Source: Candidatus Zhuqueibacterota bacterium (GTDB lineage Bacteria > Zhuqueibacterota > Zhuqueibacteria > Zhuqueibacterales > Zhuqueibacteraceae). Taken from it: 49,103 nt of DNA. Of this stretch, positions 32,389-41,137 are shown in pieces. The notes under the pieces were generated by a model. The model did not search any database, was not told the origin of the DNA, and saw nothing but the letters and a program-made list of their open reading frames with translations. Every line of letters starts with the position of its first letter. Position 1 is the first letter of the stretch. The DNA lies in contig JAKEEU010000337.1 in NCBI GenBank assembly GCA_022616415.1, positions 1 through 49,103 on the forward strand. The letters are read 5' to 3'. The position numbers were made by a program, and so were the translations under genes.

Positions 32389-34818
32389 ATGATCGGCAAA
32401 ACTATTTCTCACTATAAGATTTTAGAAAAGCTCGGCGGCGGAGGCATGGGCGTGGTCTATAAAGCCCAAGACCTCAAGCTCGACCGCTTCGTCGCCTTGA
32501 AGTTTCTCCCCCATCATCTCAGCGCGGATGAAGAAGAGAAGAAACGCTTCATTCACGAAGCCAAAGCGGCCTCGGCGCTGGATCATCCCAACATCTGTGT
32601 CATCCATGAAATCGACGAGACTGAGGACGGCCAGATTTTTATTTGCATGGCTTACTACGAGGGTGAGACGCTCAAGAAGCGAATAGCGAGTGGTGAGGGG
32701 CGAAGGGAGAAAGGCGAAGGGCGTGCCGCGCCCATCGCCCCTCGCTCTTCGCCCTTCGGCATGACGGCTGGTTTGCCGTTGACAGAGGTGATTGATATTG
32801 CCAATCAAATTGCGCAGGGATTGGCAAGGGCGCACGAGCACGGCATCACCCATCGCGACATCAAGCCGGCGAATGTGATGATCACAAAGGATGGCGTGAT
32901 CAAGATTGTTGACTTTGGCCTCGCCAAGCTCGCGGGGCAAGAACGAATTACCAAATCCGGCATGACCGTCGGCACCGTGGCCTACATGTCGCCGGAGCAA
33001 GCACAAGGCATCGACGTGGATCACCGAACGGACATTTGGGCTCTCGGCATTGTCCTGTATGAAATGGTGACGGGACAGTTGCCATTTCTAGGTGAGTACG
33101 AGCAGGCGGTGGTGTATTCCATTGTGAATGAAGACGCGAAGCCGGTCACGAGCCAACGAACGGATGCGCCGTTGGAGCTGGAACGCATTGTGAACAAAGC
33201 GATGGCCAAAAATCTCGATGAACGCTACCAGCGTGTCGATGAAATGCTGCTGGATTTAAAAGCCCTGCGCAAAGACATTGAATCCGGCATTTCGAGGCCA
33301 CGCTTGATGCCCAGAATGATGTTCAAGACAAAACGCGGAGTTAGGTATGCGAGCATGTCAGCTCTTGTTCTTTTGCTGGTGCTGGCCGGACTTTATTTAT
33401 GGCAGACTTTTGGTGACAAAGCAAAAAAACCGCATGACAAAATTCGCCTGGCGGTGTTGCCTTTTGACAACATCACGCAGAATCCCGAAGATGAATATTT
33501 CGCCGATGGCATGACCGACGAAATGATCTCCAAGCTGTCGAAAATTTCCGGCTTTGGCGTCATTGCCAGAACTTCGGTGATGCACTATAAAACCAAACCC
33601 AAGACCGTTGCCGAAATTGGGCAAGAGCTGCAAGTGAGCAAAATTCTCGAAGGCAGCGTCCGCAAGGCGGCGGAAAAGTTGCGTATCACGGTCAAGCTCA
33701 TCGATGTTAAAACGCAAGAGCCGGTCTGGTCAACAGAATATGACAAAGAGCTTGCAGACGTGTTTGCCATTCAGAGCGAGGTGGCGCAGCAAGTGGCCGC
33801 GGCGTTGCGGGTGGAGTTGACGACAGCGGAAAGAAACCAGATTGAGAAGCGAGGAACGGAGAGCGTTGAGGCCTACAATCTCTATTTACAGGGTCACTAT
33901 TATGCTGACAAGAGGACACCGCAAGGTTTGAATAAAGGCATTGAGTATTTCAATGAGGCAATTAAAATAGATCCGAAGTTCGCTCATGCTTACGCTGGCC
34001 TGGCAAAATCCTACCATTTTCTTGGATATTTTGGTTATCTTCCCCCAATTGAGTTATACCCAAAAGCAAGGGCTGCCGCTGAGCGTGCCCTGGAACTTGA
34101 CCACACGATTGCGGAAGCCCACACCGAGTTGGCAGTAATAATGAATGTGTTCGATTGGGATTGGCTGGGCGCTGAAAGAACGTTCAAACATGCCCTTGCA
34201 TTAAACCCCGACTACACTCGGGCACACCAGGCTTATGGTGCATTTCTTATGTTCATGGGACGTAACGAAGAGGCCTTTGCAGAGATTAAACGATCTCAAG
34301 AATTCAATCCGCTCTGGCTCGAAAGCCATAACGGTGAAGGGCTTATTCATTACTACGGACGGCGCTATGATGATGCCATAGAAAAGTTGACCAAGACCAT
34401 CGAAATGCAACCGAATTACTTCATTCCATACTTATGGCTGGGGCTGAGTTATCTTGAAAAAGGCAGGGTTGAGGAAGCGATTGCAGCCATTCAAAAGTGC
34501 ATCACGCTTTCAAGGGGCTATTCGATTGCCGTTGCAGCCCAGGGATATGTCTTCGCGAAGTCAGGTAAAAGAACCGAGGCGCGGAAGATCGTTATGCAAT
34601 TGCAGCAACTTTCACAGCAGAGGTATGTTCCGCCAAGTTTGATAGCACTAATCTATGCCGGGTTGAGTGAAAAGGATCAAGCGTTCGAATGGCTGGAGAA
34701 AGCCTATCGGGCACGTGATATCAATTTGGCTCAAATTAAAGAGAGCCCTTTTGTTGACAACCTGCGCTCGGACCCGCGGTTTGCTGCTTGGTTGAAGAAA
34801 ATGGATTTGGAGAAATAA
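32389..34818 (+). CDS. Membrane Ser/Thr kinase 3 with heptamer-encoded insert
   Basis: 809 residues from the ATG at 32389 (MIGKTISHYKILEKLGGGGMG), the shared start of the array; an upstream ATG at 32359 adds ten unconserved residues. Same plan as kinase 2: catalytic motifs HRDIKPANVMI and VDFGLAKLAG, membrane helix (MSALVLLLVLAGLYLW), TolB-like domain (IRLAVLPFDNITQNPEDEYFADGMTDEM) and TPRs. Residues ~97-126 (SGEGRREKGEGRAAPIAP...) form an insert after the hinge that comes from a heptamer inverted repeat, in frame; paralogues have about eight residues there. The insert is rich in Arg, Gly and Pro and likely an exposed loop at the kinase hinge/helix D region. Confidence 0.88.
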   Translation: MIGKTISHYKILEKLGGGGMGVVYKAQDLKLDRFVALKFLPHHLSADEEEKKRFIHEAKAASALDHPNICVIHEIDETEDGQIFICMAYYEGETLKKRIASGEGRREKGEGRAAPIAPRSSPFGMTAGLPLTEVIDIANQIAQGLARAHEHGITHRDIKPANVMITKDGVIKIVDFGLAKLAGQERITKSGMTVGTVAYMSPEQAQGIDVDHRTDIWALGIVLYEMVTGQLPFLGEYEQAVVYSIVNEDAKPVTSQRTDAPLELERIVNKAMAKNLDERYQRVDEMLLDLKALRKDIESGISRPRLMPRMMFKTKRGVRYASMSALVLLLVLAGLYLWQTFGDKAKKPHDKIRLAVLPFDNITQNPEDEYFADGMTDEMISKLSKISGFGVIARTSVMHYKTKPKTVAEIGQELQVSKILEGSVRKAAEKLRITVKLIDVKTQEPVWSTEYDKELADVFAIQSEVAQQVAAALRVELTTAERNQIEKRGTESVEAYNLYLQGHYYADKRTPQGLNKGIEYFNEAIKIDPKFAHAYAGLAKSYHFLGYFGYLPPIELYPKARAAAERALELDHTIAEAHTELAVIMNVFDWDWLGAERTFKHALALNPDYTRAHQAYGAFLMFMGRNEEAFAEIKRSQEFNPLWLESHNGEGLIHYYGRRYDDAIEKLTKTIEMQPNYFIPYLWLGLSYLEKGRVEEAIAAIQKCITLSRGYSIAVAAQGYVFAKSGKRTEARKIVMQLQQLSQQRYVPPSLIALIYAGLSEKDQAFEWLEKAYRARDINLAQIKESPFVDNLRSDPRFAAWLKKMDLEK
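32679..32766. repeat. Heptamer inverted-repeat element inside the kinase 3 gene
   Basis: Left units AGCGAAT, AGCGAGT, GGTGAGG, GGCGAAG, GGAGAAA, GGCGAAG; right units GCCCCTC, GCTCTTC, GCCCTTC. The arms are complementary, with a GC-rich centre. It lies at the same protein position as the tract that breaks kinase 1. Confidence 0.8.
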
Positions 34819-34820
34819 GT

Positions 34821-34882
34821 ATGGAGCGAAGAGTGTAGGGCGAGCGGCGAAGGGCGACGGGTGAAAGGCGCTCTTCACCCCA
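34821..34882. repeat. Heptamer element between kinases 3 and 4
   Basis: Units GGAGCGA, AGAGTGT, AGGGCGA, GCGGCGA, AGGGCGA, CGGGTGA, then CTCTTCACCC as a short opposite arm. Confidence 0.7.
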
Positions 34883-34916
34883 CGGATGAAGCACTCAAAA
34901 ATTTGCGAAGCGAAAA

Positions 34917-37259
34917 ATGATCGGCCAAACCATTTCTCATTACAAAATCCTCGAAAAGCTCGGCGGCGGAGGCATGGGCGTGGTCTACAAAGCCCAAGAC
35001 CTCAAGCTCGACCGCTTCGTCGCGCTCAAATTTCTCCCGCATCATCTCAGCGCAGATGACGAAGAAAAGAAACGTTTCATCCACGAAGCCAAAGCCGCCT
35101 CGGCGCTGGATCATCCCAACATTTGCACGATCTATGAAATCGGCGAGACTGAAGACGGCGAGTTGTTTATCGCTATGGCCTTCTATGAGGGCGAAACGCT
35201 GAAGAAGAAAATCGCCCGCGGGCCGTTGCCAATGGAGGAGGCGATCAACATTGCCATACAAGTCGCGCAGGGATTGGTGAGGGCGCACGAGGCCGGCATC
35301 ACCCACCGCGATATCAAGCCGGCGAATATCATGATCACAAATCGCGGTGAGGTGAAGATCGTCGATTTTGGCTTGGCCAAACTGGCCGGCCGGACGAAGC
35401 TGACAAAAGAAGGGGCAACCCTTGGCACAGTCGCCTACATGTCCCCCGAACAGGCACGGGGCGAAGATGTCGACTACCGCACCGATATTTGGTCCTTCGG
35501 CGTCGTGCTTTACGAGATGATCACCGGCCAACTACCCTTCAAAGGTGAATACGATCAGGCGTTGATGTATTCGATCATGAATGTGGAACCGGAGCCGATT
35601 ACGGCTTTGCGCACAGGTGTGTCGATGGAGCTGGAGCGGGTTGTGAACAAGGCGATGTGCAAAAAGCCGGAAGAACGCTATCAGCATATAAACGAAATCA
35701 TAGTCGACCTGCGTTCGGTTCAAAAGGCATTCGTCTTGGGCGCGTCGAAAAAACAGTTGCTCGAAGTCAAATCTCCCAGGAAAAAGAGAGCTTATTGGTA
35801 CGGCGGCGTTGTCGGTCTTATCGCTTTACTGATTGGTATAAGTTTCTATTTCGGGCTGCAGCGAGAAGAGCAACAAGCAAAATACGGCTCCATCGCGGTG
35901 CTGCCTTTGGAGAATCTTTCCGGCGATCCCGAACAAGAATATTTTTCCGATGGCATGACCGAGGCGTTGATTACCAACCTGGCTCAGATCGGCGCGCTGC
36001 GAGTGATTTCACGGACTTCCGTGATGCGCTACAAAGACACGAAAAAGTCGTTGCCCGAGATTGCCGAAGAGTTGAAGGCGGACGCGGTGGTGGAAGGCTC
36101 GGTGCAGCGATTCGAGAATCGAGTGCGGATCACGGCGCAATTGATTGCAGCGAAAACAGATCGACACTTGTGGGCCAAGAGCTACGAGCGCGATCTGCGC
36201 AATGTCTTGGCGCTGCAAAACGAGGTGGCGCAGGATATTGCCCGTGAAATTCAAATCAAGCTGACGCCGCAAGAGCAGGCTCGTTTCGCCAGCGCCCGCG
36301 CAGTTGATCCTGACGCTTATGCGGCGTATCTCAAAGGTGTTTACCTGTGGAATAAATGGACACCCGAAAGTCTGAATAAAGCGATCACTTATTTCGAGCA
36401 GGCGATCGCCAAAGATCCAAACTTTGCACCAGCTTACTGTGGCTTGTCTTGGTGCTACAGCGTACTCGGAATCGTTTACCTTGCTCCCAAAAAGGTTTCT
36501 CTCCAAGCGAAATTTTATTTAGAAAAAGCCATGGCGCTTGATGCAACGCTCGCGGAAAACCACATCGGCTCGGCGGTGTACCATTTTTTTTATGCCTGGG
36601 ATTGGCTGGCGGCGGAGAAATATTTGCAACGCGCCCTCGAGCTCTATCCAAAGTATGAGCATGCTCATAATGTGTTTGGCATCTATTTAGCGGCGATGGG
36701 ACGAACGGACGAAGGCATTGCCGAAATCAAACGCGCCCTCGAGCTTGATCCCCTCTCGCCGATCATCAATAGGGACCTGGGCAAAACCTATTACCAGGCG
36801 CGCCGGTTTGATCAAGCGATCGAGCAATCTCAAAAAACGCTCGAGTTGGATCCGAATTACGTGCAAGCGTACTTGACCATTGCGTTCGCATATGAACAAA
36901 AGAAAATGTACAAGGAAGCTATTACAACATTGAACAAAGCCAGAAACTTCGCAGGAAACCTGCCGAGCGTCGTTGCGGAGCTTGGATACGCCTTGGCGGC
37001 ATCCGGCCAACGCCATGAAGCGCAGAAGATACTTCGCGAATTACAAGAGCGCACGACGCAAGAGTACATCGACCCTTGCTTTATTGCTTTTATCTACATT
37101 GCGCTGGGCGAGAAGGATCAGGCATGCAAGTGGCTGGAAAAGGCCTACGAGGAACGCTCGACGCAGATGGTTTGGCTTAACGTCGAGCCCAAGTTTGATC
37201 CCCTGCGTGCGGATGCAAGATTCGTGGCGTTGGTAAAGAAAGTGGGACTGCAGAAATAG
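34917..37259 (+). CDS. Membrane Ser/Thr kinase 4 with TolB-like domain and TPRs
   Basis: 780 residues, complete. Kinase domain 1-270 nearly identical to its neighbours at the start, with HRDIKPANIMI, VDFGLAKLAG and GTVAYMSPEQARG; membrane helix ~293-317 (YGGVVGLIALLIGISFYFGL). TolB-like part YGSIAVLPLENLSGDPEQEYFSDGMTEALITNLAQIG. TPRs follow, ending MVWLNVEPKFDPLRADARFVALVKKVGLQK, the same closing as kinases 1-3. The ATG is 98 bp after kinase 3 and preceded by the heptamer element. A periplasmic sensor part over a cytoplasmic kinase is the expected topology. Confidence 0.9.
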   Translation: MIGQTISHYKILEKLGGGGMGVVYKAQDLKLDRFVALKFLPHHLSADDEEKKRFIHEAKAASALDHPNICTIYEIGETEDGELFIAMAFYEGETLKKKIARGPLPMEEAINIAIQVAQGLVRAHEAGITHRDIKPANIMITNRGEVKIVDFGLAKLAGRTKLTKEGATLGTVAYMSPEQARGEDVDYRTDIWSFGVVLYEMITGQLPFKGEYDQALMYSIMNVEPEPITALRTGVSMELERVVNKAMCKKPEERYQHINEIIVDLRSVQKAFVLGASKKQLLEVKSPRKKRAYWYGGVVGLIALLIGISFYFGLQREEQQAKYGSIAVLPLENLSGDPEQEYFSDGMTEALITNLAQIGALRVISRTSVMRYKDTKKSLPEIAEELKADAVVEGSVQRFENRVRITAQLIAAKTDRHLWAKSYERDLRNVLALQNEVAQDIAREIQIKLTPQEQARFASARAVDPDAYAAYLKGVYLWNKWTPESLNKAITYFEQAIAKDPNFAPAYCGLSWCYSVLGIVYLAPKKVSLQAKFYLEKAMALDATLAENHIGSAVYHFFYAWDWLAAEKYLQRALELYPKYEHAHNVFGIYLAAMGRTDEGIAEIKRALELDPLSPIINRDLGKTYYQARRFDQAIEQSQKTLELDPNYVQAYLTIAFAYEQKKMYKEAITTLNKARNFAGNLPSVVAELGYALAASGQRHEAQKILRELQERTTQEYIDPCFIAFIYIALGEKDQACKWLEKAYEERSTQMVWLNVEPKFDPLRADARFVALVKKVGLQK

Positions 37260-37290
37260 AGGGGCGAAGGGTGATGGGCGCGCGCATAGA
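37259..37290. repeat. Heptamer element after kinase 4
   Basis: Units GGGGCGA, AGGGTGA, TGGGCGC directly follow the stop codon. Confidence 0.55.
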
Positions 37291-37326
37291 ACGAAGCGCA
37301 GAGACAGAGGCTGAGTTTTTTGCTTA

Positions 37327-37794
37327 TTATGAAGTTGGTGCTTGGCTTAGAAAATCATCCAAGACCAGAATGGTCAAGTCTGGAAAATTCTTCAGGCGCT
37401 TGTCATTTGTGATAAACAGCGTGGCATTGTGCTCCAGTCCCGTCGCCAGTTGTATGGCATCGGGCGTCCGATATTGATATTGCGCTCGAATTTCTGCGGC
37501 ACGCTCAGCGATGATTTCATCAACCGGAAACAAAGCGAAATTCCGTGAGTGCAGAAGAAAATCTCGATAACGTTTGGCGAGATCATGGTTGTTTTGGCGC
37601 AAGGGATGAGGCAGCACTTCGGTCAAGGTGAGAATAGAGGAAAAAGCATAAATGCTGTTACTAGTGCTGCTGAGCCTGGGAAAAATCTGGTCAACGAGGG
37701 GCAAATATTTTGGATGCTCTTCGATATAATAAATGATCGGAGCCGTATCGATCACCCAGTGCGTGTGCAAATTCAAAATTTCTTCTATGCCCAC
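37327..37794 (-). CDS. PIN-domain toxin (VapC-like RNase)
   Basis: A 155-residue PIN protein. The acidic residues of the Mg-dependent nuclease site are in place: D16 (WVIDTAPIIYYIEE), E59 (LTLTEVLPHPL), D112 (YRTPDAIQLATGL), D131 (LFITNDKRL). It starts at a GTG at 37794 that overlaps the stop of the upstream antitoxin gene by 10 bp. It should cut tRNA or rRNA when free of its partner. The pair is the only minus-strand unit in the kinase island. Confidence 0.85.
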   Translation of the reverse strand: MGIEEILNLHTHWVIDTAPIIYYIEEHPKYLPLVDQIFPRLSSTSNSIYAFSSILTLTEVLPHPLRQNNHDLAKRYRDFLLHSRNFALFPVDEIIAERAAEIRAQYQYRTPDAIQLATGLEHNATLFITNDKRLKNFPDLTILVLDDFLSQAPTS

Positions 37795-38003
37795 GAATCC
37801 CGCTCCCGATTAACGTATTCTTGTGCATCAAGGTTGTGCCAAATCTCTTTGCCAAGACCGCGAAGGCCGTTGATGTCAAGCTGGCGCTCGCTAGACAAGG
37901 CGCGTAACGTGTCCATGAATAGACGGTTCAAAATGTACAATTGCTGTTGCATGCTCAACGACGCAATTTCCTTGTATAAACGAATAGCTTGGTCATTGAC
38001 CAT
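37785..38003 (-). CDS. Small antitoxin-like partner of the PIN toxin
   Basis: 72 residues from the ATG at 38003, preceded by a strong GAGGGGAAG ribosome-binding site; a start at 38042 would add 13 residues without one. Helical protein: AIRLYKEIASLSMQQQLYILNRLFMDTL followed by a flexible tail (IWHNLDAQEYVNRERDSWA) that ends like the toxin-wrapping tails of VapB/Phd-type antitoxins. Family not named. Overlap with the PIN gene and the position support the role. Confidence 0.68.
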   Translation of the reverse strand: MVNDQAIRLYKEIASLSMQQQLYILNRLFMDTLRALSSERQLDINGLRGLGKEIWHNLDAQEYVNRERDSWA

Positions 38004-38171
38004 GCTTCCCCTCGATTTTGTTTGATCAGTCAGGCTTTGCATGTTTTGCGCATTCTCAAAAAAACTTTTGCAGATTTTTTTAGTTTTTTGGGTAACGTTT
38101 ATAAATAATATTACTAAAAAACATGCTCAAAAGCAAGAGTAAGTTTTTACAAAAAGTCTGAGGCTGAAGCT

Positions 38172-40796
38172 ATGATCGGCCAAACCATTTCTCATTACAA
38201 AATCCTCGCCAAACTCGGCGAAGGCGGCATGGGTGTCGTCTACAAAGCCGAGGATACCAAGCTCAAGCGCGTCGTCGCGCTGAAGTTTCTGCCGTCGTCA
38301 TTTATGGCGAGCGAGGCGGAGAAAACCCGCTTTATTCACGAAGCGCAAGCGGCGGCGGCTTTGAATCATCCCAACATTTGCACCATCCACGAAATTGATG
38401 AAGCTGATGGACAGCAGTTTATCGCAATGGAATTCGTCGAAAGGCAAAGCCTGAAAGCGAAGATCGAAGCGGGACCGTTGAAGCTCGATGAGGCGCTGGG
38501 GATTGCCATGCAAGTTGCCGAAGGATTACAGGCGGCGCACGAGAAAAAGATCACACATCGCGACATCAAGCCGGCCAACGTGATGATCACCACCAAAGCC
38601 CAGGTGAAGATCATGGATTTTGGCTTGGCGAAACTGGCGGGACGGACGGTCATCACCAAAGAAGGGACAACGCTGGGCACGGTCGCTTACATGTCGCCGG
38701 AACAGGCGCGTGGAGAAAAAGTTGATCACCGCACGGATATTTGGTCCTTTGGCGTCGTGCTTTACGAGATGATCACCGGACAACTGCCCTTCAAAGGCGA
38801 ATACGATCAGGCGGTGATGTATTCGATCATGAATGAAGAGCCGGAGCCGGTCACAGGTTTACGCACCGGCGTGCCGATGGAGCTGAAGCGGATTGTGAGC
38901 AAATGTCTGGAGAAAGCCCCTGAAGAACGTTATCAATCTTCGACTGAGATTCAAGTAGATTTGAAAAAGCTCAGGAGGGGTCTCGAATCGGCCCAGAGGA
39001 GATCCATTTCACCGTCTGTCGCTAGCCCGGATGCACAAAAAGGGCACCGGCGAAGGCATGTTTATTACCTGGCTGCTGCAATTGCAGGTAGCCTGGCGGT
39101 CATTCTGGCGATAGTGGCTTACATTAACCTGAGACCGAAAGACATCGTGCCGCGACTTAGCAACCCCAAACAGGTCACCTCTGCTCAGGGCTTTGAAGAC
39201 TATCCTACGTGGTCTCCCGCGGGTGACAGGCTGGCTTACCAGTCTGACCAGAGTGGCAATTTTGACATTTGGGTATCTCAAATAGGAGGCGGTCCGCCGG
39301 TCAACTTGACGGCTGACCATTTAGGGACCGATCGGTGGCCGCAGTGGTCGCCCGATGGTCTCCAGATTGCCTTTTACTCTGAGAGAGATGGTGCGGGACT
39401 TTACATGATGCCGGCATTGGGAGGTGTTCCCCGCAAGGTATTATCAGGCCTTAGTGGAGGTTCTCCCCAATGGTCGCAAGATGGGACCAAGTTGGCGTAC
39501 ATCCCTAGAGATACCTCGTCCTTTGTCGAGATCACCACTCTGTCCAGCGGCTCATCCAGGCGCCTGCCGCTTCCCGGCACTCAGAAGGAGCGCTTCGATC
39601 TGAGCTGGTCGCCTGATGAGCAGGCTTTCGCCTACCGAGATGCCTTTGCCGATTTCGCGACACATGTGGAGCTCTGGGTGCTGCGCCTTGCGGATGGCGA
39701 AGGCGTGCCGGTGACCGACAGGGCGAGCAACGTTCGCAGCCCGAGTTGGTCCCCTGACGGTCGTTTCCTCTACTACGTTTCAGATCGCGCTGGCAGCATG
39801 GACCTGTGGCAGCAACGCATGCGACCCGACTTCACGCCCGAAGGGCCGCCGCGAGCCATTACCACTGGCATTGGCATGTGGAGTGCCGTCTTTTCTCCGG
39901 ATGGCAAAAAGCTGGCGTATTCGAAAGGTCGGCTGGTGGGAAATCTTTGGAGCGTTCCTATACCAGATCAGGCAGAGCCAGAAGCGACCTGGGCGGACGC
40001 GCGGCAGATAACCTTTGATCATGCCCTGGTCTCGTATGTAGATGTTTCTCCGGATGGCCAGCGGCTGCTGTTCAGCTCTGATCGCGGCGGTAATGCAGAC
40101 GTTTGGATGATGACGCTGGCCGATGGCTCTTTGCAACAATTAACTACCGATCCGGCACTGGATTTTCAACCGATGTGGTCACCGGATGGTAAGCAGATTG
40201 CCTTTCATTCCGCACGCAGCGGGAACCGCGACATCTGGGTGATGCCGGCAAGCGGCGGCCCGGCCCGGCAGTTGACACGGCACGATGCTTCAGATATGTG
40301 GCCGGTCTGGTCCCCGGATGGACAAGAAATTGCGTTCGCCTCAATGCGTGGTGGGAATTTCGATATCTGGGTAATTCAGTCAACAGGTGGTGAAGCCAGG
40401 CAACTGACCAGCCATCCTGCGTCTGATCAATGGCCCCAGTGGTCGCCCGATGGCAAATGGCTGGTATTTGCTTCGGAGCGGGAGGCTGAATTTTTCCGGC
40501 TTTGGCGTATGCCTGCGGAGGGAGGTCAGCCGGAACTGTTGACTGAAGCCAGGGCCGGTCGGACTCTTTGGTCGAAATCTGGTACGCGAATTTATTTCGT
40601 CAAGAGCACTGAAGGAACCCTAACCTTGTGGGAGTTATCGATTGAAACTGGCCGCGAGCGGCAAGTGATGGATCTAACCGGCCGCCCTGGAAGATTTGGA
40701 GGTGATGCTCTGGCCAGCGACGGCAAGCAGCTCTTTTTCGCCTGGCAAGAATGGCTCGGCGACATCTGGGTGATGGATGTGGAGAAGGAGAAATAA
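38172..40796 (+). CDS. Membrane Ser/Thr kinase 5 with PD40/TolB beta-propeller sensor
   Basis: 874 residues. The kinase domain (1-~280) matches the array (MIGQTISHYKILAKLGEGGMG, HRDIKPANVMI, MDFGLAKLAGRT, GTVAYMSPEQARG). A membrane helix at ~295-317 (YYLAAAIAGSLAVILAIVAYINL) is followed not by TPRs but by about eleven PD40/WD40-like repeats of the W(S)PDG type (YPTWSPAGDRLAYQSD, WPQWSPDGLQIAFYSE, SPSWSPDGRFLYYVSD, WPVWSPDGQEIAFASM and so on). So the shared kinase module has been joined to another sensor. The gene begins a new block behind the PIN pair and ends in TAATG, overlapping the start of the next kinase remnant. Confidence 0.9.
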   Translation: MIGQTISHYKILAKLGEGGMGVVYKAEDTKLKRVVALKFLPSSFMASEAEKTRFIHEAQAAAALNHPNICTIHEIDEADGQQFIAMEFVERQSLKAKIEAGPLKLDEALGIAMQVAEGLQAAHEKKITHRDIKPANVMITTKAQVKIMDFGLAKLAGRTVITKEGTTLGTVAYMSPEQARGEKVDHRTDIWSFGVVLYEMITGQLPFKGEYDQAVMYSIMNEEPEPVTGLRTGVPMELKRIVSKCLEKAPEERYQSSTEIQVDLKKLRRGLESAQRRSISPSVASPDAQKGHRRRHVYYLAAAIAGSLAVILAIVAYINLRPKDIVPRLSNPKQVTSAQGFEDYPTWSPAGDRLAYQSDQSGNFDIWVSQIGGGPPVNLTADHLGTDRWPQWSPDGLQIAFYSERDGAGLYMMPALGGVPRKVLSGLSGGSPQWSQDGTKLAYIPRDTSSFVEITTLSSGSSRRLPLPGTQKERFDLSWSPDEQAFAYRDAFADFATHVELWVLRLADGEGVPVTDRASNVRSPSWSPDGRFLYYVSDRAGSMDLWQQRMRPDFTPEGPPRAITTGIGMWSAVFSPDGKKLAYSKGRLVGNLWSVPIPDQAEPEATWADARQITFDHALVSYVDVSPDGQRLLFSSDRGGNADVWMMTLADGSLQQLTTDPALDFQPMWSPDGKQIAFHSARSGNRDIWVMPASGGPARQLTRHDASDMWPVWSPDGQEIAFASMRGGNFDIWVIQSTGGEARQLTSHPASDQWPQWSPDGKWLVFASEREAEFFRLWRMPAEGGQPELLTEARAGRTLWSKSGTRIYFVKSTEGTLTLWELSIETGRERQVMDLTGRPGRFGGDALASDGKQLFFAWQEWLGDIWVMDVEKEK

Positions 40797-41133
40797 TGAT
40801 CGGCAAAACCATTTCCCATTACAAAATTCTCGAAAAGCTCGGCGGTGGCGGCATGGGCGTGGTCTATAAAGCCGAAGACACCAAGCTCAAGCGCACCGCC
40901 GCGCTAAAATTTTTGCCGTCGTCAATCATGGCGAGCGAGGCGGAGAAAGCCCGTTTCGTTCACGACGCGCAAGCGGCGGCGGCGCTGAACCATCCCAATG
41001 GTACGCACAATACTTGATGATAACAGGCCGAAGTCAAGAGAGCCTTATTGAGAGCAAACGGGCTCAGGAGCTTGATCCGCTTTCGTTCAACGCCCTTTGT
41101 CCAAGGCCCTTCACTCTACAAGAAAGCTCATGA
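40796..41133 (+). pseudogene. Kinase 6 deletion remnant
   Basis: From the ATG at 40796 the frame reads as the array start up to ...AAALNHPN (about 67 residues). At about 40998 it joins, in another frame, WYAQYLMITGRSQESLIESKRAQELDPLSF, which is a TPR segment from the far end of a kinase-TPR protein. The remnant ends with TGA at 41131-41133, 5 bp before the next gene. Everything between, roughly 450-550 codons in the paralogues, is gone. It reads as a deletion within, or recombination between, array members. Confidence 0.8.
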
Positions 41134-41137
41134 GACC

